This document shows, in pieces, positions 28,288-37,663 of a stretch of 64,000 bases of DNA. The stretch comes from Roseateles toxinivorans. GTDB lineage: Bacteria; Pseudomonadota; Gammaproteobacteria; Burkholderiales; Burkholderiaceae_C. The notes under the pieces were generated by a model. That model searched no databases and had not been told where the DNA came from. It was given only the letters and a program-made list of their open reading frames with translations. The first letter of the stretch is position 1, and each line of letters starts with the position of its first letter. Made by a program: the position numbers and the translations under genes. Location: contig CAMDHE010000005.1 of the NCBI GenBank assembly GCA_945898095.1, positions 1 to 64,000 of the forward strand. Reading direction: 5' to 3'.

Positions 28288-29808
28288 ATGATTTACGCCA
28301 ACCCCGATGCCGCAGGCGCCAAGGTCGCCTTCAAATCCCATTACGACAACTTCATTGGCGGCAAATGGGTCGCCCCAGTCAAGGGCCAATACTTTGACGT
28401 CATTACGCCGATCACCGGCAAGCCTTACACCAAAGCAGCGCGTTCTGGCGCCGAGGACATTGAACTCGCGCTCGACGCTGCCCATGCGGCTGCCGACGCC
28501 TGGGGCAAGACAGCCCCGGCCGAGCGTGCCAATGTCTTGCTGAAAATTGCCGACCGCATTGAAGCCAATCTCGAGTTGCTCGCCTATGCCGAAACGGTCG
28601 ACAACGGCAAACCGATCCGCGAAACGCTGAATGCCGACCTGCCGCTTACGATCGACCATTTCCGCTATTTCGCTGGCTGTGTACGCGCCCAGGAAGGTGG
28701 CTTGAGCGATATTGATGGTGACACCGTCGCTTACCATTTCCAGGAGCCGCTGGGCGTGGTGGGGCAGATCATTCCCTGGAACTTCCCGATCCTGATGGCC
28801 GCCTGGAAACTGGCGCCTGCCTTGGGCGCCGGCAACTGCGTGGTGTTGAAGCCTGCCGAGCAGACGCCGATCAGCTTGATGATCCTGATCGAGTTGATCG
28901 CCGATCTGCTGCCGCCGGGCGTGCTCAATGTGGTGAATGGCTTCGGCCGTGAAGCCGGGTTCCCCTTGGCGACCAGCAAGCGTATCGCCAAGATTGCCTT
29001 CACCGGTTCGACCAGCACGGGCCGCGTGATTGCCCAGGCCGCTGCCAACAACTTGATTCCCTCTACGCTCGAATTGGGCGGCAAGTCGCCCAATATCTTC
29101 TTTGCCGACGTGGCTGACCATGACGATGCCTATTTCGACAAGGCGATCGAAGGTCTGGTGCTGTTCGCCTTCAACCAGGGTGAAGTCTGCACCTGCCCGT
29201 CGCGTGCGCTGGTCCATGAGTCGATCTACGACAAGTTCATGGCCCGCTGCCTGGAGCGCATCAAGGCCATCAAGCAAGGCAACCCGCTCGACACCGACAC
29301 CATGCTCGGCGCGCAAGCCTCCAAGGAGCAATTGACCAAGATCCTGACCTATCTGGATCTGGGCAAGCAAGAGGGCGCCGAATTGCTGATTGGCGGCGCT
29401 CAATCGCACCAGAGCGGTGATCTGGCCGGTGGCTACTATGTCGAACCGACGGTATTCAAGGGACACAACAAGATGCGCTTGTTCCAGGAAGAAATCTTTG
29501 GCCCGGTGCTGGCTGTGACGACCTTCAGGACTGAAGCCGAAGCGCTGGAAATTGCCAATGACACCTTGTATGGTCTTGGCGCCGGCGTCTGGACGCGCAA
29601 TGGCAATGTGGCTTACCGGATGGGTCGTGCCATCAAGGCCGGTCGTGTCTGGACCAACTGCTATCACGCCTATCCCGCCCATGCCGCCTTCGGCGGCTAC
29701 AAGGAGTCGGGCATCGGCCGCGAAAACCACAAGATGATGCTCAATCATTACCAGCAAACCAAGAACCTGTTGGTCAGCTACAGTGAAAACAAGCTCGGCT
29801 TTTTCTGA
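28288..29808 (+). CDS. NAD-dependent aldehyde dehydrogenase (acetaldehyde dehydrogenase, AcoD/ExaC type)
   Basis: A 506-residue aldehyde dehydrogenase starting at ATG 28288 (GGAG nearby). The motifs are [19 protein letters not shown], the catalytic base Glu in [10 protein letters not shown], the catalytic Cys in [12 protein letters not shown], and EIFGPVLAV. The CTC doublet and the following DUF779 gene match the AcoD/ExaC group, which oxidises acetaldehyde to acetate in ethanol and acetoin catabolism. Control by the divergent AcoR through the -24/-12 promoter is likely. Confidence 0.93.
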   Translation: MIYANPDAAGAKVAFKSHYDNFIGGKWVAPVKGQYFDVITPITGKPYTKAARSGAEDIELALDAAHAAADAWGKTAPAERANVLLKIADRIEANLELLAYAETVDNGKPIRETLNADLPLTIDHFRYFAGCVRAQEGGLSDIDGDTVAYHFQEPLGVVGQIIPWNFPILMAAWKLAPALGAGNCVVLKPAEQTPISLMILIELIADLLPPGVLNVVNGFGREAGFPLATSKRIAKIAFTGSTSTGRVIAQAAANNLIPSTLELGGKSPNIFFADVADHDDAYFDKAIEGLVLFAFNQGEVCTCPSRALVHESIYDKFMARCLERIKAIKQGNPLDTDTMLGAQASKEQLTKILTYLDLGKQEGAELLIGGAQSHQSGDLAGGYYVEPTVFKGHNKMRLFQEEIFGPVLAVTTFRTEAEALEIANDTLYGLGAGVWTRNGNVAYRMGRAIKAGRVWTNCYHAYPAHAAFGGYKESGIGRENHKMMLNHYQQTKNLLVSYSENKLGFF

Positions 29809-29845
29809 GTCGACTTGAGGGCTAAGGCCCTCGAAATCAGCTTGA

Positions 29846-29885
29846 AAAGCGAGCATCCAAGGTGGGAGCCTTGGATGCTCGCTTT
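29846..29885 (+). terminator. Strong hairpin between the aldehyde dehydrogenase and DUF779 genes
   Basis: AAAGCGAGCATCCAAGG and its exact inverse (17 bp) are separated by a 6-base loop. A smaller GAGGGC/GCCCTC hairpin immediately precedes it. There is no long U-tract. It may attenuate or process the transcript so that the dehydrogenase is made in excess over its partner. Confidence 0.6.
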
Positions 29886-29910
29886 GCATCATCAGTTTGA
29901 GGAATCTTTC

Positions 29911-30282
29911 ATGGTTGACCTGGTCATCGCCACGCCTGCCGCGCTTGAGTTGATCGAATTACTCAAGCAGAAGCATGGCGACAATTTATTTTTCCACCAG
30001 TCCGGTGGCTGCTGCGACAACAGCGCAGCCAATTGTTATTTGCGGGGCGACCTGACCATCGGCGCCGGCGACAAGCATCTGGGCCAGATTGGCGCTTGCG
30101 ACTTCTACATCAGTGTTTCGCAATATGAGTACTGGAAACATACCCAGCTGATCATCGATGTGATCGACGGTGCCGGCGGGACTTTCTCGCTTGAGGGCTC
30201 CGAGGGCAAGGCGTTCCACACCCGCTCGCGTTTGTTCACCGATCAAGAGTGGGCCGAATTGTTGACCCGGCCCCAGGAGTGA
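29911..30282 (+). CDS. DUF779 protein associated with acetaldehyde dehydrogenase
   Basis: A 123-residue protein. ATG 29911 follows GAGGA at 7 bases. The core FFHQSGGCCDNSAANCYLRGD and YEYWKHTQLIIDVIDGAGG identify the DUF779 family, commonly encoded beside AcoD/ExaC-type dehydrogenases. The conserved Cys-Cys pair and third Cys suggest a metal or redox site. Biochemical role is not established. Confidence 0.9.
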   Translation: MVDLVIATPAALELIELLKQKHGDNLFFHQSGGCCDNSAANCYLRGDLTIGAGDKHLGQIGACDFYISVSQYEYWKHTQLIIDVIDGAGGTFSLEGSEGKAFHTRSRLFTDQEWAELLTRPQE

Positions 30283-30466
30283 CTGGCTTTGGTGTGATCG
30301 GAGGCGCCAATTCCCCCTGCCTGGCGTGACTTTGGACAGCGCTGGCCTGCGTTCAATACGGGCGCAATAGGCTTGGCCCGCTCGCCTTGAGCCCTGCCGT
30401 TTACAATCGGCCGCTAATTCGTCTGCAACCCCATGCGCAGGCAACTTCATTCCAAAGGGATACGAC

Positions 30467-30796
30467 GTGTTTATTTCCAACGCTTTTGCTGATGGCCTGG
30501 CCGGCGCCGGTGCCGAATCGATGTTCGGCCAGTTCGGTCAGATGTTGCCGCTGGTGCTGATGTTCGTGGTGCTCTACTTCGTGATGATCCGTCCGCAGAT
30601 GAAGCGCCAGAAGGAAGTCAAGGCGATGCTCGAAGCGATCGCCAAGGGTGACGAAGTCGTCACCGGTGGTGGCCTGCTGGGTCGGATCACCAAGATGGGC
30701 GAAAGCTACATCACGATCGAAATCGCCACCGGCGTCGAAGTCCAGATACAGCGTTCAGCCGTCGTGCAGGTCCTGCCCAAGGGTACGGTCAAGTAA
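30467..30796 (+). CDS. yajC: Preprotein translocase subunit YajC
   Basis: A 109-residue single-span membrane protein of the SecDF-YajC complex. GTG start with AAAGGG 6 bases upstream. The hydrophobic helix (MLPLVLMFVVLYFVMIRPQMKRQKEVK) and VVTGGGLLGRI are diagnostic. It heads yajC-secD-secF. Confidence 0.95.
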   Translation: MFISNAFADGLAGAGAESMFGQFGQMLPLVLMFVVLYFVMIRPQMKRQKEVKAMLEAIAKGDEVVTGGGLLGRITKMGESYITIEIATGVEVQIQRSAVVQVLPKGTVK

Positions 30797-30904
30797 ATTC
30801 TGATCGGATTTGAGGGCTTGCCGCTGCCGCGGCAGCCAGCTGTTTAAGCAAGCTTGGGCGCCTCGCGATTTCGCCTTGGCCGCCTGGCTTGAGAGGAAGC
30901 CCCA

Positions 30905-32785
30905 ATGAATCGTTATCCGCTGTGGAAATACGCGATCCTGGTGATCGCCTTGATCGTCGGCATCGTCTATACGCTGCCGAACTTCTTCGGCCAAGCGCCT
31001 GCCGTGCAGGTGTCCAGCGCCAAGGTCACCGTCAAGGTGGATTCCAATTTAACGGCGCGGGTAGAGAAAGCGCTCAGCGATGCTCAGATCAATCCTGACT
31101 TTGTGCAGTTGGAGGGCAATTCGATCAAGGCCCGCTTTGTCGAAATCGACACTCAGCTCAAGGCCAAGGACGCCATCTCGAAGGCGCTTAACCCTGATCC
31201 GGCTGACCCTGTTTATATCGTCGCGCTGAACCTGGTATCGCGCTCACCGCGCTGGCTTTCCAACCTGCACGCATTTCCGATGTATCTGGGCCTGGATCTG
31301 CGCGGCGGTGTTCATTTCCTGATGCAGGTGGACATGAAGTCTGCGCTGACCAAGAAGGCCGAGTCACTGACCGGCGATGTGCGCACCATGTTGCGCGACA
31401 AGAATATCCGCCATGCCGGCATCCGGCGCGATGGCAATAGCCTGGTGATCGCCTTCCGCGACGAAGCAACGCGCAGTCAGGCCGACCTGCTGTTGAAGAC
31501 GCAACTCATTGATGTGCAATGGATGCCATCGACCGAAGGCCTCGAGTTGCGCCTGACCGGTGCGCTCAAGCCACAGGCCATGGTGGCGGTGCAGGATGCC
31601 GCGCTGAAACAGAACATCACCACCTTGCACAATCGCGTCAACGAGCTCGGCGTGTCCGAGCCGGTGATCCAGCAACAGGGCCTGGACCGAGTGGTCGTTC
31701 AGCTTCCCGGCGTGCAGGACACGGCCAAGGCCAAGGACATCATTGGCCGCACCGCTACGCTGGAGTTGCGCATGGTCGACGACAGCGCCGAGGCACAGGC
31801 CGCATTGGCCGGTAACGGTCCGGTGCCATTCGGTACCGAGCGTTTCATCGACCGTGGTTTCGGCCCGATCATCGTCAAGCGCGCGGTCGTCCTGACCGGC
31901 GAAAACCTCAACGATGCCCAGCCTGGTTTTGATGACAATCAGCAGGCAGCGGTGCATCTGACTGTTGACGCCAAGGGCGCCCGGATCATGAAGGATGTGT
32001 CGCGCGAAAACATCGGCAAACGCATGGCTATCATCCTGTTCGAAAAGGGCAAGGGCGAGGTGGTGACAGCGCCGTCGATACGCGGTGAGCTCGGCAATAA
32101 ATTCCAGATCTCCGGCTCGATGACGGCCCAGGAAGCCAGCGACACGGCCTTGCTCTTGCGCGCCGGGTCCTTGGCTGCACCGATGGAAATCATCGAAGAA
32201 AAAACCATCGGCCCCAGTCTGGGGCGCGAGAACATCGAAAAAGGCATCGCCAGCGTCGTCTGGGGTTTTGCTGCCGTGGCTGTTTTCATGTGCATCTACT
32301 ACATGCTCTTCGGTGTGATCTCGTCACTGGCCCTTGGGTTCAATCTGTTGCTGCTGCTGGCTGTTCTTTCGATGTTGCAGGCAACGCTATCGCTGCCGGG
32401 CATCGCGGCGATCGCGCTGGTGCTGGGGATGGCGATTGATTCGAACGTGCTGATCAATGAGCGCATCCGCGAGGAGTTGCGCGGCGGCGCGGCGCCGCAG
32501 GCGGCGATCACGATGGGTTACGAGCGGGCTTTTGCGACGATTTTCGACTCCAATGTGACCACCTTGATCGCCGGCATCTCGCTGCTGACCTTCGGGTCCG
32601 GGCCGGTGAAGGGCTTTGCCATCGTGCATTGCCTGGGCATCCTGACTTCGATGTTCTCGTCGGTGGTGTTCTCGCGTGCCTTGGTCAACCTCTGGTACGG
32701 GCGCCAGAAAAAGTTGAAGTCGCTGTCCATCGGGCAGATCTGGAAACCAGCGCCTGCGGCCGACCAGCCCGTGGCCAAGGTTTGA
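30905..32785 (+). CDS. secD: Protein translocase subunit SecD
   Basis: A 626-residue RND-like subunit that uses the proton gradient to help pull exported proteins across the inner membrane. It has an N-terminal helix, the LGLDLRGGVHFLMQVD signature, a large periplasmic P1 region, and the C-terminal multi-helix block (LGMAIDSNVLINERIREEL). ATG is preceded by GAGGAAG. Confidence 0.96.
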   Translation: MNRYPLWKYAILVIALIVGIVYTLPNFFGQAPAVQVSSAKVTVKVDSNLTARVEKALSDAQINPDFVQLEGNSIKARFVEIDTQLKAKDAISKALNPDPADPVYIVALNLVSRSPRWLSNLHAFPMYLGLDLRGGVHFLMQVDMKSALTKKAESLTGDVRTMLRDKNIRHAGIRRDGNSLVIAFRDEATRSQADLLLKTQLIDVQWMPSTEGLELRLTGALKPQAMVAVQDAALKQNITTLHNRVNELGVSEPVIQQQGLDRVVVQLPGVQDTAKAKDIIGRTATLELRMVDDSAEAQAALAGNGPVPFGTERFIDRGFGPIIVKRAVVLTGENLNDAQPGFDDNQQAAVHLTVDAKGARIMKDVSRENIGKRMAIILFEKGKGEVVTAPSIRGELGNKFQISGSMTAQEASDTALLLRAGSLAAPMEIIEEKTIGPSLGRENIEKGIASVVWGFAAVAVFMCIYYMLFGVISSLALGFNLLLLLAVLSMLQATLSLPGIAAIALVLGMAIDSNVLINERIREELRGGAAPQAAITMGYERAFATIFDSNVTTLIAGISLLTFGSGPVKGFAIVHCLGILTSMFSSVVFSRALVNLWYGRQKKLKSLSIGQIWKPAPAADQPVAKV

Positions 32786-32799
32786 ACGAGAAATAAATC

Positions 32800-33834
32800 A
32801 TGGAACTGTTCCGAATCAAGCGTGATTTTCCGGTGATGAAACATGCACTGGTGTTCAATGTCATCTCCTTTTTGACCTTTGCCGCGGCGGTGTTCTTCCT
32901 GATCACGAGAGGCTTGCATTTCTCGATCGAGTTCACTGGCGGCACGGTGATCGAGGTCGAATACTCAAGAGCCGCCGAGATCGAGAAGACCCGTTTGGTG
33001 GTCGAGAAGCTCGGCTTCGGTGAACTCCAGGTGCAGAACTTCGGCAGCTCGCGTGATGTCATGATCCGCCTGCCCTTGAGCGGCAACATCAAGCAGACCG
33101 AACAGGTCGGACTGGTCTTCGCCGCGTTGTGCAGTGCAGAGGCCGGCCAGATCAGCCAGCGGCAGAGCATCAGCGAGAAGGGCGAGGCAATCAGCAAGCA
33201 GGTCTGCCTGACTCAGGCTGACGTCGAGCCGGTCAAGCTGTCGCGCAGCGAAGTGGTCGGCCCTGCCGTCGGTGCGGAGTTGGCGCAGGATGCGGCCAAG
33301 GCTTTGCTGGCGACCGTGATCGGCATCATGATCTACCTGGCGTTCCGCTTCGAATGGAAATTCGCTGTCGCCGGCATCCTCGCCAATCTGCATGATGTGG
33401 TCATCATCCTGGGATTTTTTGCCTACTTCCAGTGGGAGTTTTCGCTCTCGGTGCTGGCGGCGGTGCTGGCGGTGCTGGGCTATTCGGTGAATGAGTCGGT
33501 GGTGATTTTTGACCGGGTGCGCGAGGCCTTCCGCAAGTTCCGCAAGCTCAATACCCATGAAATCATCGACCATGCGATCACCAGCACGATGAGTCGGACC
33601 ATCATCACCCATGGCAGTACGCAGTTGATGGTGCTGTCGATGTTGATCTTTGGCGGACCGACGCTGCATTACTTCGCGATTGCCTTGACCATCGGCATCT
33701 GTTTCGGCATTTACTCGTCGGTGTTCGTTGCCGCAGCGATCGCCATGTGGCTGGGCGTCAAGCGTGAAGATCTGGTGAGGGCACCGGTCAACAAGGAAGA
33801 TCCGGACGATCCGAACTCCGGCGCCCTGGTCTAA
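32800..33834 (+). CDS. secF: Protein translocase subunit SecF
   Basis: A 344-residue partner of SecD. Marks are FSIEFTGGTVIEVEY near the N-terminus, GYSVNESVVIFDRVRE and the final helix pair. It carries an insertion around residues 95-150 relative to short SecF proteins, in the first periplasmic domain. Fourteen bases separate it from secD. Confidence 0.95.
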   Translation: MELFRIKRDFPVMKHALVFNVISFLTFAAAVFFLITRGLHFSIEFTGGTVIEVEYSRAAEIEKTRLVVEKLGFGELQVQNFGSSRDVMIRLPLSGNIKQTEQVGLVFAALCSAEAGQISQRQSISEKGEAISKQVCLTQADVEPVKLSRSEVVGPAVGAELAQDAAKALLATVIGIMIYLAFRFEWKFAVAGILANLHDVVIILGFFAYFQWEFSLSVLAAVLAVLGYSVNESVVIFDRVREAFRKFRKLNTHEIIDHAITSTMSRTIITHGSTQLMVLSMLIFGGPTLHYFAIALTIGICFGIYSSVFVAAAIAMWLGVKREDLVRAPVNKEDPDDPNSGALV

Positions 33835-33864
33835 GCGGCTGCATCGATTCGAGGCCCGGCGCCC

Positions 33865-36030
33865 ATGACCGCAGCCGGCAAGCAGGTCTTGGCCGCCAGG
33901 GCAAGGAGCATCTACATCGATGCGCTGGTGCATGGCATTGAAGGGCTTGATGACCTGCTCAGCGATGCTGCAGCCGAGATGTTGCTGCAGCCGGCGCCAT
34001 ACCCGGTGATGGTGGAGCGACGCGACGCGGTGCAGGCCTGGATGCGGTGCGGGCCTGACTGGATTTCTGTTTGCATCAACAGCCTGCGGCTGCTTGAATC
34101 GACCGCTGACAGCGGCGAGGCCCAGCCCCCGGCCAGCTTGAGTGAGTTGGCCCTGGTCGAACCTGCAGGCATTGATCGCCAGATCGCCAATTCGCATTTG
34201 GTCCGGGCCATGAGCGATGGCGCCGACTCGGAGTTCAGCCTGTTGTACGACCGTATGCAGTTGCTGGAGTCAAGGGCAAGTCTGGCGCCGCAAGACCTGC
34301 TGCAGGCGAGAGTGCTTGCCGGATTGTTGCTCGAGGCCTGGACCCGCAGCGGCCTCGACGCCTCAGCCTGGCAGGTATTGCAGGCCTTGCTGCATGACAA
34401 GCTGGCCTTGCTGCTCTGCTCGGCCTACCGCGAAACGAATAGCTGGCTGCTTGCGCAGCATTCCGGGCTGGATTTGCGTCCATTCGCGCGGCGCGCGGCG
34501 CAAGCCGGCGAGGTCAATACCGCAGCTGCGCGCAAGCTTGTCAACCAAGGCGCACAGCTCTTGCATCGGCTGCAGCAGGCGATCAGCCGGCAGGTGCCGG
34601 ACTTCGATGCGATGAGTTTGCAGGGGTTCGCGGACACGCGGCCTGCCTCACCGCGGTTGGCCGCAGCGATTCAGCATGAGCAGGATATGGCATGGCGCGA
34701 GACGGTCATCGAGGCGCGGTTGCAGGACATGCCGGTGTCGCAGCAACTGCTGGAACTGAAGACGCGCAGTCAGTCCTCCAGGCAGTTGCTCAAAAGCGCT
34801 GCTGACACCCCTGCAGAGCGGGCGGCAGTCGAGATTGTCGCAATGATGTTTCAAAGCATCCTCGCCGAAGAGCGCATCCCGGCAGCGTTGCGTCTGTGGT
34901 TTTCCCGCCTGCAGATGCCGACCTTGCGGGTGGCGCTGAGCGAGCCTGATTTCTTTGCTTCGGTTGACCATCCGGCGCGCAGCCTGATCGACCGCATGGG
35001 CGCTTGCGTGATGAGTTTTCATCTGGCTTCGAACTTCGTCAGTGATGCCGTGGCTGGCGAAATCAAGCGCGTGGTCCAGGTGGTCGAGGCCTATCCCGAA
35101 ACCGGTCGGCGCGTCTTCCAGATGGTGCTGAATGAGTTCGAGGCATTTCTCGGCCGCTATTTCGAGTTCGACAATCCTGCTTCGCGCAGCGGCGTGTCGC
35201 TGGTGCAGCAGGTCGAGCAGCGCGAGGCGTTGACGATTCAATCGATGATCATGTTGCGCCGGATGCTCGATCAGGTGCCGGTACCTGGGGGCGTGCGCGA
35301 CTTCTTGTTCCGGGTCTGGGCCGAAGTGCTGGCAGCAGCCACTGTGCGCAACGACTCTGCCATGACGCTGCAGCTGCAGCGAGCCGCTGCCGATTTGATC
35401 TGGTCGGTCAGCGCCAAGGTCACGCCACCGGAACGCGCCGAAGTGCTGCGCCGCTTGCCGGCGCTGCTGAAGACCTTGCGTGCCGGCATGAAGCTGGCGG
35501 GCATGAGCGACGAGCGCCAGCAAGAACAGCTGCAGTTGATCAACAAGGCGCTGGCCGCGGCTTTCACTGCCCAGACCGCTGCCGCGCCGCCGATGAGGCT
35601 GGCCGATTTACTCACGCGCCTTGAAACGCTGGAACTTTCACTGCCCGGAGCTGGATCAGACGCTATCGCCGCCGTTTCTCCCGATCTGTCAGCTTATGTG
35701 GCAGCGGGATTCGAAGTGGTGGCTGAAAGCGTTGAGGAGGCTGCCCCCGCGATGTTGGCCTGGGCAGGCGAGTTGCAACTGGGCAGTTGGCATGGTCTGG
35801 AATACCGCGGCAGCAGCGAGCAGGTGCAGCTCGCGTGGCGCGGACAGAGGCAGCCATTGGCTTTGTTCGTGACGCCGCAAGGCCGCAATATTCTGTTTTC
35901 GCTCGGCAGCATTGCTGCTTTCCTGCAAGCGGGTTTGCTGCTGCCCGAACAGGAAGAGGCTCTGACGGTGAGGGCGACACGCAATGCCCTGAGCAAGCTT
36001 GAAGCCGACCCGGGCCGTTTGCTCGGCTAG
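33865..36030 (+). CDS. DUF1631 family protein
   Basis: A 721-residue largely helical cytosolic protein of the DUF1631 family, widespread in betaproteobacteria and often mislabelled thymidine phosphorylase. The C-terminal strand-rich segment (WHGLEYRGSSEQVQLAWRGQ... TPQGRNILFSLGSIAAFLQAGLL) matches the family's usual ending. No catalytic motif is recognisable. Its TAG stop overlaps the convergent smg stop in the palindromic CTAG. Confidence 0.8.
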   Translation: MTAAGKQVLAARARSIYIDALVHGIEGLDDLLSDAAAEMLLQPAPYPVMVERRDAVQAWMRCGPDWISVCINSLRLLESTADSGEAQPPASLSELALVEPAGIDRQIANSHLVRAMSDGADSEFSLLYDRMQLLESRASLAPQDLLQARVLAGLLLEAWTRSGLDASAWQVLQALLHDKLALLLCSAYRETNSWLLAQHSGLDLRPFARRAAQAGEVNTAAARKLVNQGAQLLHRLQQAISRQVPDFDAMSLQGFADTRPASPRLAAAIQHEQDMAWRETVIEARLQDMPVSQQLLELKTRSQSSRQLLKSAADTPAERAAVEIVAMMFQSILAEERIPAALRLWFSRLQMPTLRVALSEPDFFASVDHPARSLIDRMGACVMSFHLASNFVSDAVAGEIKRVVQVVEAYPETGRRVFQMVLNEFEAFLGRYFEFDNPASRSGVSLVQQVEQREALTIQSMIMLRRMLDQVPVPGGVRDFLFRVWAEVLAAATVRNDSAMTLQLQRAAADLIWSVSAKVTPPERAEVLRRLPALLKTLRAGMKLAGMSDERQQEQLQLINKALAAAFTAQTAAAPPMRLADLLTRLETLELSLPGAGSDAIAAVSPDLSAYVAAGFEVVAESVEEAAPAMLAWAGELQLGSWHGLEYRGSSEQVQLAWRGQRQPLALFVTPQGRNILFSLGSIAAFLQAGLLLPEQEEALTVRATRNALSKLEADPGRLLG

Positions 36031-36479
36031 TGAATCAGCCTGTCCTCGGGGGCCACGAAAAGCTCATCGAGGATCAAGGCATCGGGCTCTTCGCCCAGGC
36101 TCCAGAAGACCATCAAGACGATGATTTTCAGGTCTTCCAGATCCATCGGCGCGCCATCAATGGCCATCGCTCGGTCGATCACCATCTCGCGCATCGGCGG
36201 CGGCAAGACCCCGGCAGACTCAAGAAAGCTGATGAAGCCAAGCGACGGCTCGCCCATATGGTCGAGCTCGTCGATCGAGTAGACCCGCATGCTCAGCGGG
36301 CCTTGCTGGCCTTGGTGCGACTCAGCTGAGCTGGCAAGCCCGTCCAGCCAGGACAAGGCATCATGGATTTCATCGCGCTCGAACCCTACAGCCGACAATT
36401 TGCGGGCCAGATGGGCATGATCAGGGCAGGCGTCAGGCCGCCAATAGGTTTCGTAGAGATACACGAGCACGTCAAACAT
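36027..36479 (-). CDS. smg: Smg protein (DUF494)
   Basis: A 150-residue DUF494 protein (MFDVLVYLYETY start; LGFISFLESAGVLPPPMREMVIDRA; DLEDLKIIVLMVFWSLG). Function unknown; it is encoded beside dprA in most beta- and gammaproteobacteria, as here, with def/fmt nearby. Confidence 0.93.
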   Translation of the reverse strand: MFDVLVYLYETYWRPDACPDHAHLARKLSAVGFERDEIHDALSWLDGLASSAESHQGQQGPLSMRVYSIDELDHMGEPSLGFISFLESAGVLPPPMREMVIDRAMAIDGAPMDLEDLKIIVLMVFWSLGEEPDALILDELFVAPEDRLIH

Positions 36480-36542
36480 CAGTTGACTATAACCCAGCCG
36501 CTTTGACAGACAGCCTTCGGCAACTTGCCAGAACAGATCGAT

Positions 36543-37643
36543 TCAAACGGTAGCTCGGCGCTGAAAATGCTGGCCCGGCAGACGTGCTACGGCGCCGGCC
36601 AGTTCCAGTTCCAGCAGATGGGCGCTGAGCAAAGCGGCCGGCCAACCACCGCGCTCGAGCAGTTCATCCATTGCCACCGGATCAAAGCCCATCAAGTCCA
36701 GCAGTCTTTGCTGTTCGCGGTTGCAGACCGGGGCGGCTGTAGTCTCGACAATTGCAGGACTGAAAATACTCAATTCCTCGAGCACATCGGTCGGGTTCTC
36801 CACCAGCTTGGCCCCCTGGCGAATCAGGGCATGACAACCGTGACTCAAGCCCGAGTGAATATTGCCGGGGATGGCGAAAACTTCGCGGCCCGCCTCGCTG
36901 GCCAGGCGGGCGGTGATCAATGAGCCCGATTGCAGCGCGGCCTCCACCACCAGGCAGCCGCGTGACAGGCCTGCGATCAGGCGGTTGCGGCGCGGAAAGT
37001 TCTGTGCAAGAGCCGGCATGCCGAGCGAGTATTCGCTGATCAGAAGACCCTGGCTGGCGATTTCTTGCGCCAGCGCCTGATGACGCTGCGGATAGGTTTG
37101 ATCCAGCCCGGTGCCGACGATGGCGATGGTGCTGGCCATGCCGCGCAAAGCACCTCGATGCGCGGCACCGTCGATGCCCATCGCCAGGCCCGAGATGATG
37201 GTCAGTCCCGCCTGGCTCAGCGCCAGTGCAAAGGCTTCGGCGTTGTCGCGGCCTTGCGGTGTCGGGCTGCGGCTGCCGACGATTGCAACAGCTGGCTTGC
37301 CGAGCAGTTCACGCCGGCCTTGCAGATAGAGTAAAAGTGGCGGGTCGGCCGTTTGCAGCAGGGGTTCCGGGTAATCGGCATCACCAAGCAGCAAGATCTG
37401 GCGGGTCGGGTCATTCTGCAACCAGTCCCAGGTCCTTGTGATCAAGGCGGGCAGATGGGGCGGTGTTTGCTGTATCGCCTGCTGCTGCTTTGGCGTGAGT
37501 AGCTCCTGGTAGACAGGGCCTGGCAGGTCGAATACCGCTTCAGGTGAACCGATTCGCGCCAGCAGTCGGCGTACGGCTTCGAGCCCCAATCCAGGGGTTT
37601 CCAGCAGGCGTAGCCAAGCGGCGAGTTCTTTGCGTTCGATCAT
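36543..37643 (-). CDS. dprA: DNA processing protein DprA (Smf)
   Basis: A 366-residue protein that protects incoming single-stranded DNA and loads RecA during natural transformation. The Rossmann-like core is clear: VAIVGSRSPTPQGRDNAEAF, SGLAMGIDGAAHRGAL, IVGTGLDQTYP, LISEYSLGMPALAQNFPRRNRLIAGLS. The C-terminal winged-helix-like domain is present (MDELLERGGWPAALLSAHLLELELAG). Confidence 0.95.
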   Translation of the reverse strand: MIERKELAAWLRLLETPGLGLEAVRRLLARIGSPEAVFDLPGPVYQELLTPKQQQAIQQTPPHLPALITRTWDWLQNDPTRQILLLGDADYPEPLLQTADPPLLLYLQGRRELLGKPAVAIVGSRSPTPQGRDNAEAFALALSQAGLTIISGLAMGIDGAAHRGALRGMASTIAIVGTGLDQTYPQRHQALAQEIASQGLLISEYSLGMPALAQNFPRRNRLIAGLSRGCLVVEAALQSGSLITARLASEAGREVFAIPGNIHSGLSHGCHALIRQGAKLVENPTDVLEELSIFSPAIVETTAAPVCNREQQRLLDLMGFDPVAMDELLERGGWPAALLSAHLLELELAGAVARLPGQHFQRRATV

Positions 37644-37663
37644 CGTTGGCGCTGCAGCGGGCT

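Noticed and set aside
28030-29892. A 620-codon open frame antisense to the aldehyde dehydrogenase
   Set aside because: It mirrors a strongly conserved real gene in a GC-rich genome, has no recognisable domain and a low-complexity shadow-like composition (Gly/Gln/His-rich).
32965-34197. A 410-codon antisense frame across secF and the DUF1631 gene
   Set aside because: It spans two well-supported genes and has no motif; composition (Gln/Asp/His/Arg) is typical of reverse-strand shadows.
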